Shown piece after piece: positions 25,970 through 33,425 of a stretch of DNA of 64,000 nt. The notes beneath the pieces are model-generated. The model was not told the origin of the DNA, searched no databases, and worked only from the letters and a program-made list of their open reading frames with translations. The position numbers were made by a program, and so were the translations under genes. Position 1 is the first letter of the stretch. Every line of letters starts with the position of its first letter. Source of the DNA: Chryseobacterium pennipullorum (GTDB lineage Bacteria; Bacteroidota; Bacteroidia; Flavobacteriales; Weeksellaceae); assembly GCF_003384725.1 (NCBI RefSeq), contig NZ_QNVV01000010.1, forward strand, positions 120,578 through 184,577, in the 5' to 3' direction.

Positions 25970-26824
25970 ATGTTGTGGAAAAAAAAGAAAAAACAGGAAT
26001 CTCCCAGGGAGCTGCTGAATATTACGACCCGTAACGGGCAGATTGCTTCAGTAGACAATCACAACTCTTTTCAAACAAGGGCCGAGTCCTCGCTTAAACA
26101 GGTATTGGATGCCATCAAGCTTGGAATTCCGCAGCATGAGATTCAATTCAGTCTTCATACCGGAGACTTCCCCACCGAATCACTGGTAAAGGGGAACTTT
26201 TATTATTGCTGTGAAAAAAAGGAAGATCTTGATTTCGTTTTTCCGGATTTTATATTCGACCATTGGCAGCAGGCCGGAATTCCGGATTTTAAGAAGACGG
26301 TTTCTGAAATTCAGAAGGAGGCGGAAAAACCGTACCTTCATCCAAGAATGCTATGGATCGGTAATGTTCAGACCCATCCTAACAGGGAAAAGATTATTAA
26401 GTATTCTGAGCAATATCCTGATCTCATCGAAGCCTACAATACATACGTGGATCAGGCAGTTCTGGGCGGAAAAAAAGACATCCCATATATTACCCTGAAA
26501 GACCATACCCACTATAAATATTTAATAGATATTGAAGGAAAAGGCTACAGCGGAAGAATAAAAATGCTGCTGTTCACAAAAAGGCTCCTGTTTCTCCAGG
26601 ACAGAGTGTGGAAATCATACTATCATTTTGAACTTGAGCCCTACAAACACTTCATTCCGGTGAAAAATGATCTTTCTGACCTTATGGAGCAGATGCGATT
26701 CGCAGAGCAGCAGGGAGAAGAATATTATAGAACGATAACACAGAACGCTTATGATTTCGCTGTTGAAAATCTGCAGTACGAAAAAGCCGTTCAGAGAATA
26801 CAAAAGTTAATTTCAGCCTTATGA
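25970..26824 (+). CDS. Family 90 glycosyltransferase (CAP10/Rumi-like)
   Basis: 284 aa. The conserved core has KDHTHYKYLIDIEGKGYSGR followed by a lysine/arginine-rich LLFTKRLLFLQ segment and HFELEPYKHFIPVKNDLSDL, the order found in GT90 proteins such as fungal Cap10 and animal Rumi, and in bacterial LPS-modifying homologues. The start at 25970 (MLWKKKKKQ) is chosen because the longer frame from 25931 lies inside glf. A basic N-terminus but no clear signal peptide. Its stop overlaps the next start by 4 bases (ATGA), so the two are translationally coupled. Confidence 0.85.
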   Translation: MLWKKKKKQESPRELLNITTRNGQIASVDNHNSFQTRAESSLKQVLDAIKLGIPQHEIQFSLHTGDFPTESLVKGNFYYCCEKKEDLDFVFPDFIFDHWQQAGIPDFKKTVSEIQKEAEKPYLHPRMLWIGNVQTHPNREKIIKYSEQYPDLIEAYNTYVDQAVLGGKKDIPYITLKDHTHYKYLIDIEGKGYSGRIKMLLFTKRLLFLQDRVWKSYYHFELEPYKHFIPVKNDLSDLMEQMRFAEQQGEEYYRTITQNAYDFAVENLQYEKAVQRIQKLISAL

Positions 26825-27720
26825 GCCATCCCAATTCTATCTGTGCTGTTGTAGTGACTTACAACAGACTGGAATTTTTAAAAGAATGTATTCAGGGAAT
26901 ACTGGATCAGACGACCCCGCCTGACAGGATTATTATTGTCAATAACGGTTCAACAGACGGAACAGAGGCCTATCTTAAAACGTTGCATCAACCGCAGATT
27001 GAAATAGTAACTCAGGAAAATATTGGTGGTGCCGGCGGATTTCATACCGGTATTAAAAAAGCCTACGAATCCGGTTACGGATGGATCTGGGTAATGGATG
27101 ACGATGTGGAACCCTTCAAAGATTGCCTGGAAAACCTTTTACATTATAAAGAACTTTCAAAATGCATCCATCCCTTGAGAATTTTCAGTGACAATAATGA
27201 GATATTCAAATGGGAACATTATTTCGATCACAGAACGTGCATGCCGATTTTACATCATAATATTTCTCTGGAACATAAAGACTACTGCTACGTAAATACG
27301 GCTTGTTTTGAAGGAATGCTTATTCACAGGGATATTGTCGAAAAAATAGGCTTCCCGAAAAAAGAATACTTTATTGCTGGAGACGATACAGAATATGGTA
27401 TTCTTGCCAATCTATACACAAACGTCATGTATACAAAAACGGCTGTAATGTATCGGAAAAGAGTCGTCATATCACATAAAATACGTCCTTTACAGGCTTA
27501 TTATGAATACAGGAACCTGTTTTTACTGAGAAAAAATATCAAGCCTTATTTTCCGGGAAGCTTCAGTTCGATGTTCTATAAAAATCTGTACAAAAACTGT
27601 TTTTCAAAAATCATGACCGTTATCAAAGGAAAAGAATATCCATTCTCAGAAAAAAAACTTCTCATTTCCAAAATGATTAAGGGAATACGGGACGGTAAAA
27701 AGATCTATAAAAATAAATAG
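26821..27720 (+). CDS. Family 2 glycosyltransferase, GlfT-like (candidate galactofuranosyltransferase)
   Basis: 299 aa. N-terminal VVVTYNRLEFLKEC and VNNGSTDGTEAYL, then QENIGGAGGFHTGI and WVMDDDVEP, the pattern of rhamnosyl- and galactofuranosyl-transferases of the WsbD/GlfT group. With glf three genes upstream of it in the same operon, use of UDP-galactofuranose is the likeliest assignment, but this is inferred. The C-terminal part (VVISHKIRPLQAYYEYRN) is basic and amphipathic, as in membrane-associated GT2 enzymes. Coupled to the GT90 gene by a 4-bp overlap. Confidence 0.83.
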   Translation: MSHPNSICAVVVTYNRLEFLKECIQGILDQTTPPDRIIIVNNGSTDGTEAYLKTLHQPQIEIVTQENIGGAGGFHTGIKKAYESGYGWIWVMDDDVEPFKDCLENLLHYKELSKCIHPLRIFSDNNEIFKWEHYFDHRTCMPILHHNISLEHKDYCYVNTACFEGMLIHRDIVEKIGFPKKEYFIAGDDTEYGILANLYTNVMYTKTAVMYRKRVVISHKIRPLQAYYEYRNLFLLRKNIKPYFPGSFSSMFYKNLYKNCFSKIMTVIKGKEYPFSEKKLLISKMIKGIRDGKKIYKNK

Positions 27721-27721
27721 T

Positions 27722-28600
27722 ATGAGCATGAACTCTCTAAAGATATCTGTCATCGTACCTTGCTATAACCAGGCCGTTTTTCTGGATGAATGTATTCATT
27801 CTCTGATCAACCAGACCTATTCCAACTGGGAGTGTATTGTGGTAAATGACGGAAGTACGGATCATACAGAAGAAAAAGCTCTGGAATGGCAGAAGAAAGA
27901 CAGCAGAATAAAATACATAAAAAAAACAAATGGCGGTCTCAGCTCCGCCAGAAATGCAGGTATTGACAATGCGACCGGAGATTTTGTACAGTTTCTTGAC
28001 AGTGACGATTTTCTGTATAAGGAAAAATTGGAAAAATCAGTTCAAAAAATAGACCGCAAAGACAATACGATTGTCATCACAGACTTCCAGAGGTTTGACG
28101 ATGCAACTAAAAAACTCATTCCCCCACACTGTATCCTGAAAGAAGAATATTTCAATCAAAAAGATATACTGCTGGAATGGGACCATAGTTTTTCTATTCC
28201 GATTCACTGCGCTATCTTTTCTAAAGATATTGTGGAAAAATACAAGTTCAACGAACAGCTTAAAGCCAAAGAGGACTGGATTTTCTGGTTGCAGGCTTAT
28301 GGAGATCATCCAAAAACCCATTTTGTGAACGAATATCTGCTGGCCTACAGAATGAGTTCTGCAGGGATGACCAATAACGAATTCTTTATGTACGAAAATA
28401 AGACCAAAGCAATTGGTAAGCTGGAAGAGATCATCTCTGACAAAGATTTGCTTAGAGCCTTTTTCAAACAAAATCTTTTATCTGCGATGGAGGAAAATTT
28501 TCAAATGATGGAAAGAATCAGGTTGCTGGGTTATAAAAGAACCATGAAATATAAAATCAACAAGGTTTTAAAAATACTGGGTATCAAAAGAAAGGGATAA
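27722..28600 (+). CDS. Family 2 glycosyltransferase
   Basis: 292 aa GT-A enzyme, last gene of the glycan operon. Motifs: ISVIVPCYNQAVFLDEC, VNDGSTDHTEEKA, NGGLSSARNAGID and the metal-binding FLDSDDFLY; the later KAKEDWIFWLQ block fits the catalytic region. Starts one base after the previous stop; a second in-frame ATG three codons on is equally possible. A strong terminator follows 8 bases after the stop, marking the operon end. Confidence 0.87.
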   Translation: MSMNSLKISVIVPCYNQAVFLDECIHSLINQTYSNWECIVVNDGSTDHTEEKALEWQKKDSRIKYIKKTNGGLSSARNAGIDNATGDFVQFLDSDDFLYKEKLEKSVQKIDRKDNTIVITDFQRFDDATKKLIPPHCILKEEYFNQKDILLEWDHSFSIPIHCAIFSKDIVEKYKFNEQLKAKEDWIFWLQAYGDHPKTHFVNEYLLAYRMSSAGMTNNEFFMYENKTKAIGKLEEIISDKDLLRAFFKQNLLSAMEENFQMMERIRLLGYKRTMKYKINKVLKILGIKRKG

Positions 28601-28608
28601 AATATTAG

Positions 28609-28647
28609 AAATAGCAGCGTTAATGATAATGACTGCTATTTTTTTTA
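28609..28647 (+). terminator. Rho-independent terminator of the glycan operon
   Basis: 9-bp stem AAATAGCAG / CTGCTATTT with a 15-nt loop, followed by a T tract. Confidence 0.8.
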
Positions 28648-28719
28648 TATTCTCGTCTATTCTAAAAAATAACTTGTTAAAATTAGGCTCTGCAACCCGT
28701 TTAAAATCTATAAATTAAG

Positions 28720-28727
28720 TAAATTTG
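28720..28727 (+). promoter_or_regulatory. -7 promoter element for gltX (TAAATTTG)
   Basis: Exact TAnnTTTG match, 17 nt before the gltX ATG. Confidence 0.55.
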
Positions 28728-28744
28728 CAAAAATTAAAATTGAA

Positions 28745-30253
28745 ATGGAGAAAGTAAGAGTACGTTTTGCTCCAAGTCCTACGGGACCTTTACATTTGGG
28801 AGGCGTAAGAACTGCATTATATGATTACCTTTTTGCTAAAAATCAGGGCGGAGAATTTGTATTGAGAATTGAGGATACAGATACGGCAAGATATGTGGAA
28901 GGTGCTGAAGAATATATTGAAGAAGCTTTGGAATGGTGCGGAATTATCCCTGATGAAAGTCCTAAAAAAGGAGGGAAATTTGCTCCTTACAGACAATCCG
29001 AAAGAAGAGATATCTACGACCGCTATACAGAGCAGATTCTGAAAACCGATTATGCATACCTCGCTTTTGATACTCCGGAAGAGCTTGATGCCATGCGTGC
29101 AGAGTTTGAAGCTAAAGGAGATGTTTTCTCTTATGATAACAAAACAAGAAACCGTTTAAAAAACAGTCTTGCCCTTTCTGAAGAGGAAGTTCAGAGATTG
29201 CTGAATGAAAAAACACCTTATGTTGTTCGTTTCAAGATGCCAGTGGACCGCGTGTTGAATCTTGAAGATATTATCCGTGGAAAATTTTCTGTCAATACAA
29301 ATACCCTGGACGATAAAGTTCTGGTAAAAAATGACGGAATGCCCACCTATCACTTCGCGAATATCATTGATGACCACGAAATGGAAATTTCTCACGTCAT
29401 CCGTGGGGAAGAATGGCTTCCTTCTTTGGGCCTTCACACCCTTTTATATGAAGCCATGCAGTGGGAAGCACCACAATTTGCCCATCTTTCTCTGATTTTA
29501 AAGCCTGAAGGAAAAGGAAAGCTGAGCAAAAGAGACGGAGATAAATTCGGATTTCCGGTATTCCCACTTGATTTCAAGGATCCTGCAACAGGAACTGTTT
29601 CCAAAGGATACAGAGAAAACGGTTATCTTCCTGATGCCTTCATTAATATGGTAGCGCTATTGGGCTGGTCCCCTGCAGATGATAAAGAAATCCTTCCTAT
29701 GGAGGAGATGATTAAGGAATTCGACCTTCACAAAGTACATAAAGCAGGAGCCAGATTCAGTAAAGAGAAATCAGAGTGGTTCAATCATCAGTATATTCAA
29801 ATGAAGACGGATGCGGAACTTCTTGAGCTTCTTAAAAATACGAAATATGATCTTTCAGATGCTTCCGATGAAAAGCTGCTTAAAGTCATTCATCTGATGA
29901 AAGAAAGAGCTACTTTCCCAAAAGATATCTATGAAAACGGAAAATTTTTCTTTGAAGCCCCGGGATCATATGATGAAAAAGCATCAAAAAAAGCGTGGAA
30001 TGACGAAACATCCGCCGTTTTGGGGAATCTTGCATCAGCTCTTGAATCTGCCGACTTTACCGCTGAATCACTGAAGCAGACGGTACATGATTTTGCTGAA
30101 AACAAAGGTTTGGGAATGGGTAAAGTGATGATGCCTTTACGTTTGGCATTGGTAGGAGAACTGAAGGGACCGGACGTTCCGGATATCCTGGAAGTCCTTG
30201 GCAAAGAGGAAAGTATCTCCAGAATAAACAATGCTATAAATAATTTTAAATAA
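28745..30253 (+). CDS. gltX: Glutamyl-tRNA synthetase
   Basis: 502 aa class I synthetase charging tRNA-Glu. The HIGH motif is HLGG at 17-20 in [15 protein letters not shown]; the KMSKS motif is KLSKR at 259-263 followed by [10 protein letters not shown]. The catalytic-domain blocks [10 protein letters not shown] and [14 protein letters not shown] are present, and the C-terminal anticodon-binding helical domain is complete. The Bacteroidota-type insert after KMSKS is visible. Single gene with its own promoter; accA follows 49 nt later. Confidence 0.97.
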   Translation: MEKVRVRFAPSPTGPLHLGGVRTALYDYLFAKNQGGEFVLRIEDTDTARYVEGAEEYIEEALEWCGIIPDESPKKGGKFAPYRQSERRDIYDRYTEQILKTDYAYLAFDTPEELDAMRAEFEAKGDVFSYDNKTRNRLKNSLALSEEEVQRLLNEKTPYVVRFKMPVDRVLNLEDIIRGKFSVNTNTLDDKVLVKNDGMPTYHFANIIDDHEMEISHVIRGEEWLPSLGLHTLLYEAMQWEAPQFAHLSLILKPEGKGKLSKRDGDKFGFPVFPLDFKDPATGTVSKGYRENGYLPDAFINMVALLGWSPADDKEILPMEEMIKEFDLHKVHKAGARFSKEKSEWFNHQYIQMKTDAELLELLKNTKYDLSDASDEKLLKVIHLMKERATFPKDIYENGKFFFEAPGSYDEKASKKAWNDETSAVLGNLASALESADFTAESLKQTVHDFAENKGLGMGKVMMPLRLALVGELKGPDVPDILEVLGKEESISRINNAINNFK

Positions 30254-30271
30254 AATTACCATAATTTTTCA

Positions 30272-30279
30272 TACATTTG
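30272..30279 (+). promoter_or_regulatory. -7 promoter element for accA (TACATTTG)
   Basis: Exact match in the 49-nt gltX-accA gap, 23 nt before the ATG. Confidence 0.5.
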
Positions 30280-30302
30280 AAAGATTTAATTTACTTCAAG
30301 AA

Positions 30303-31259
30303 ATGGAATATTTAAGTTTCGAACTTCCTATCAAAGAATTGATGGATCAATACCAGACGTGTTCTTTAGTAGGAGAAGAAAGTGGTGTTGATGTAAAATT
30401 AGCATGCAGCCAGATTGAGGATAAGATTTTGGAAAAGAAAAAAGAAATCTACGGAAATCTTACCCCTTGGCAGAGAGTACAACTATCCCGTCATCCTGAT
30501 CGTCCTTATACATTGGACTATATCCACGGAATGGCAGACAAGGGCAGCTTCCTGGAACTTCACGGAGACAGAAATTTTGCTGATGATCCGGCAATGATTG
30601 GAGGATTGATGACCCTTGACGGCCAGAGAGTGATGATCATAGGAACTCAGAAAGGAAGAACAACTAAAGAAAGACAGCACAGAAGATTTGGTATGCCAAA
30701 TCCTGAAGGATACAGAAAAGCTTTACGATTGATGAAGCTGGCTGAAAAGTTCAATATTCCTGTAGTTACTTTGGTAGACACGCCGGGAGCTTATCCTGGA
30801 TTAGAAGCTGAAGAGAGAGGACAGGGAGAAGCGATCGCCAGAAATATTTTTGAAATGGTTCAGCTTAAAACGCCGATTTTTACTTATATCATTGGTGAAG
30901 GTGCCAGTGGAGGAGCATTGGGGATAGGTGTAGGAAACAAGGTATATATGTTGGAAAACACATGGTATACGGTAATTGCACCGGAAAGCTGCTCTTCTAT
31001 CTTATGGAGAAACTGGGATCACAAGGAAGATGCAGCGAATGCATTGAATCTTACTCCGGCAGATGCCCTGAGAGAAAAGTTTATCGACGGAATCATTGAA
31101 GAACCACTTGGAGGTGCTCACTATGATGTAGAGACCACCTACCTGAACTTAAAAAATTCTATTTTACAAAATATCAAAGCTTTTTCCAAATTTACCGGTC
31201 AGGAGCTTGAAACCCAGAGGCAGGATAAATTCATTGCGATGGGACAGTTTAAAGGATAA
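30303..31259 (+). CDS. accA: Acetyl-CoA carboxylase carboxyltransferase subunit alpha
   Basis: 318 aa. With AccD it transfers the carboxyl group from biotin on AccB to acetyl-CoA. The alpha-subunit crotonase-like fold shows [56 protein letters not shown] and [13 protein letters not shown], which forms the oxyanion hole. The length matches E. coli AccA. accB-accC lie 14 kb upstream and accD is not in the window. Confidence 0.97.
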   Translation: MEYLSFELPIKELMDQYQTCSLVGEESGVDVKLACSQIEDKILEKKKEIYGNLTPWQRVQLSRHPDRPYTLDYIHGMADKGSFLELHGDRNFADDPAMIGGLMTLDGQRVMIIGTQKGRTTKERQHRRFGMPNPEGYRKALRLMKLAEKFNIPVVTLVDTPGAYPGLEAEERGQGEAIARNIFEMVQLKTPIFTYIIGEGASGGALGIGVGNKVYMLENTWYTVIAPESCSSILWRNWDHKEDAANALNLTPADALREKFIDGIIEEPLGGAHYDVETTYLNLKNSILQNIKAFSKFTGQELETQRQDKFIAMGQFKG

Positions 31260-31263
31260 AAAT

Positions 31264-31297
31264 AAAAGGTTAAGAATGATTTCTTAACCTTTTTTAC
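31264..31297. terminator. Bidirectional terminator between accA and the convergent gene
   Basis: Perfect 13-bp stem AAAAGGTTAAGAA / TTCTTAACCTTTT with loop TGAT; T tract on the plus strand and A-rich sequence on the other side. Confidence 0.92.
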
Positions 31298-31314
31298 TTT
31301 AGTTTTCTTCTCCA

Positions 31315-32094
31315 TTAATCGGCAACATTGAGGGCGATCTCAATATCCTGATTAATTTTCTTTAATGAGGAATATTTAGCATCACACACCATCGTGGTCA
31401 GTACATATTCCCCTTTATCTATTAAAATAAAATTTTCTCCCCTGGCAGGAACGCTCAGGTTATAATATTTTTTGCCGTTTATTTTTACAATCAGATTACA
31501 GGCTGATCTGTTTTTAATATTGACGTAGGCTTCATTTTTGTTGACATCAGTACTAAAAAGATGAGTAAGCATCGCTGCTCTTCTTTTATTTTCTTCACTG
31601 GGTCCGGCTTTAGATGCTCCTGCGCTTTTTGCAGATCCTACCGATGCATAGCTGCTTCTACCTTCTTTTAACAGATCTTCTTTTAAAGCATCGATGGCGG
31701 CGACCGTCTTATCATCTGCTGTTGTTGACGCTTTACCAGCAGGTGCCGTTTTTTTGGCAGCTATTACTTTACCGCTGTTCAGCTCATTATTTTTAACAAT
31801 ATTTTCAATCTTCTCTTTGCTGATAGGTTTAATAGTAGGTTTTGCCTCTGGAGAATTATCTGCCATGATCATATCGATCAACTTTCTTTTAAAAAAATCT
31901 GTTCTTGCATGTCCTGGATTTTGCTTCAGAAAGCCTGCAATCACTCTGGCTTCCTTTGAAACCTCAGCTTCCTGCTCTGTATAGATGATGATCGTCTCTT
32001 TTTCTACAACAGCTTTAGATTTTGATTTCTTCTTTTTTTGAGAGAAACCAAGCGAGAAAATGCATATAAACAGGAGAAAGAAGATTTTTTTCAT
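31315..32094 (-). CDS. Secreted protein of unknown function, member A of a four-paralogue family
   Basis: 259 aa. Signal peptide (MKKIFFLLFICIFSLGFSQ) and then a Lys-rich segment. The middle is Ala/Lys/Ser-rich low complexity. The last 90 residues are a conserved domain shared with the products at 43990, 45550 and 46249: a KNRSACNLIVKINGKKYY block, then SVPARGENFILIDKGEY and a second cysteine in TTMVCDAKY. Two conserved cysteines, probably periplasmic or outer-membrane. I recall this tail as a Chryseobacterium domain of unknown function (possibly DUF6759) but could not check. The paralogues sit 12 kb away on the other strand, which may reflect an inversion. Confidence 0.75.
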   Translation of the reverse strand: MKKIFFLLFICIFSLGFSQKKKKSKSKAVVEKETIIIYTEQEAEVSKEARVIAGFLKQNPGHARTDFFKRKLIDMIMADNSPEAKPTIKPISKEKIENIVKNNELNSGKVIAAKKTAPAGKASTTADDKTVAAIDALKEDLLKEGRSSYASVGSAKSAGASKAGPSEENKRRAAMLTHLFSTDVNKNEAYVNIKNRSACNLIVKINGKKYYNLSVPARGENFILIDKGEYVLTTMVCDAKYSSLKKINQDIEIALNVAD

Positions 32095-32169
32095 TAATTA
32101 AAACTTTAAAATAGTATTAAATATATTAATAACGTGAAAAGTCATTTTTTAGTTTATCATTAAAATCAT

Positions 32170-32177
32170 TATCTTTG
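32170..32177 (+). promoter_or_regulatory. -7 promoter element for tsf (TATCTTTG)
   Basis: Exact match, 61 nt upstream of the tsf ATG, giving a comparatively long AT-rich leader. Confidence 0.6.
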
Positions 32178-32238
32178 CACTGCTCTAAAATTAAGCTAAA
32201 AATTAATACTAATCTTTAAATAAAAAATAATAGATATT

Positions 32239-33066
32239 ATGTCTTATACACCAGTTGCTGCAGACGTAGCTAAATTAAGAAACCAAACAGGTGCAGGTAT
32301 GATGGACTGCAAGAAAGCTCTAGTTGAAGCTGAAGGAGACTTCGAAAAAGCGGTAGATATCCTTAGAAAAAAAGGACAGAAAGTTGCTGCTAACAGAGCT
32401 GACAGAGAGTCTACTGAAGGTGCAGTAATCGCAAGAGTAAATGAAGACAACACGTTAGGTGCTGTAATCTCTCTAAACTGCGAAACTGACTTCGTTGCTA
32501 AAAATGAAGCGTTCATTGAGCTAGCTTACGAATTGGCTGAAATGGCGATCTTCGCGGCTACTAAAGAAGAGCTTTTAGCTACAGATTTCCACGGAATCAC
32601 TGTTGCTGAAAAATTAGTAGAGCAAACAGGAGTGATCGGTGAAAAAATCGAGATCGGAGCTTTCGAAAGAATCGAAGGACCATTCCTTGGAGCTTACATC
32701 CACGCTGGAAACAAAATTGCTGCAATCACTGCGCTTTCTTCTAAAGTAGAGGGAGCTGATGAGGCTGCTAAAGCTGTTTCTATGCAGGTTGCTGCAATGA
32801 ACCCAATTGCTCTTGACGAAACTGCTGTTTCTCAGGAAACTATTGACAGAGAATTAGAAATCGAAAGACACAAACTTACTGAAGAAGGTAAGCCTGCAAA
32901 CATTATCGATAATATCCTTAAAGGTAAAATGCAGAGATTCTACAAAGACAACACTTTGGTACACCAAGACTTTATTAAAGACGGAAGTATCTCAGTTGCT
33001 GACTATGTAAAATCTGTAAATTCAGATCTAAAAGTAACAGGATTTGTAAGAGTAAGCCTAGCTTAA
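32239..33066 (+). CDS. tsf: Translation elongation factor Ts
   Basis: 275 aa; exchanges GDP for GTP on EF-Tu. The N-terminal UBA-like domain shows VAKLRNQTGAGMMDCKKAL, followed by the core with INLNCETDF-like sequence (SLNCETDFVAKNE) and AAMNPIALD. The C-terminal DNTLVHQDF block is intact. In most bacteria, Bacteroidota included, tsf directly follows rpsB; here rpsB is 14 kb away on the opposite strand (46908-47669) and tsf has its own promoter and terminator. Confidence 0.97.
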   Translation: MSYTPVAADVAKLRNQTGAGMMDCKKALVEAEGDFEKAVDILRKKGQKVAANRADRESTEGAVIARVNEDNTLGAVISLNCETDFVAKNEAFIELAYELAEMAIFAATKEELLATDFHGITVAEKLVEQTGVIGEKIEIGAFERIEGPFLGAYIHAGNKIAAITALSSKVEGADEAAKAVSMQVAAMNPIALDETAVSQETIDRELEIERHKLTEEGKPANIIDNILKGKMQRFYKDNTLVHQDFIKDGSISVADYVKSVNSDLKVTGFVRVSLA

Positions 33067-33088
33067 TCAATCTTTCAGAAAATATGAG

Positions 33089-33118
33089 ATCCCGGTGAAA
33101 ATTTCACCGGGATTTTTT
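33089..33118 (+). terminator. Rho-independent terminator after tsf
   Basis: 10-bp perfect stem ATCCCGGTGA / TCACCGGGAT with a 5-nt loop and T tract. Confidence 0.92.
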
Positions 33119-33395
33119 ATGTAGAAAAATCACCGGTACGCACCCAATATAGAGACCCATTTAAACAGTTAATAATGACGCAAGCCTCTGTTTACATATA
33201 TTCCAACCACAATTATACCCTGATAGAAACGTTGCTTACAAAATCTTTCTATGGAAACATACCGGGATTTCAATCGTTAAGCAAAGCTGTACTTTTCAAT
33301 TACCATTTTCATACTCACTATGGATTTTAGTTAAGAATCGAGAATAATTTTTAACTTTTATTTACATTTCATTAATGGTATTACATTTTTTATTT
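33119..33395 (+). other. Gene-poor stretch before the surface-protein array
   Basis: About 280 bp. A 51-codon ATG frame runs from 33175 to 33330 with protein-like composition (contains YIYSNHNYTLIETLL), but there is no promoter element, ribosome site or recognised family; it could be a small gene or a fragment of a lost one. Confidence 0.3.
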
Positions 33396-33403
33396 TAATT
33401 TTG
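33396..33403 (+). promoter_or_regulatory. -7 promoter element of surface protein 1 (TAATTTTG)
   Basis: Exact TAnnTTTG match, 22 nt before the ATG. Confidence 0.55.
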
Positions 33404-33425
33404 TAGAAATCCTAATTCCATACAC

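Noticed and set aside
28037..28471. Minus-strand frame of 144 codons in the last GT2 gene
   Set aside because: Antisense shadow; rich in Phe/His/Gln as expected from reverse reading of Lys/Glu-rich codons.
33175..33330. 51-codon ATG frame between tsf and surface protein 1
   Set aside because: Protein-like but lacks promoter, ribosome site or recognised homologue; kept only as a note in the gene-poor stretch.
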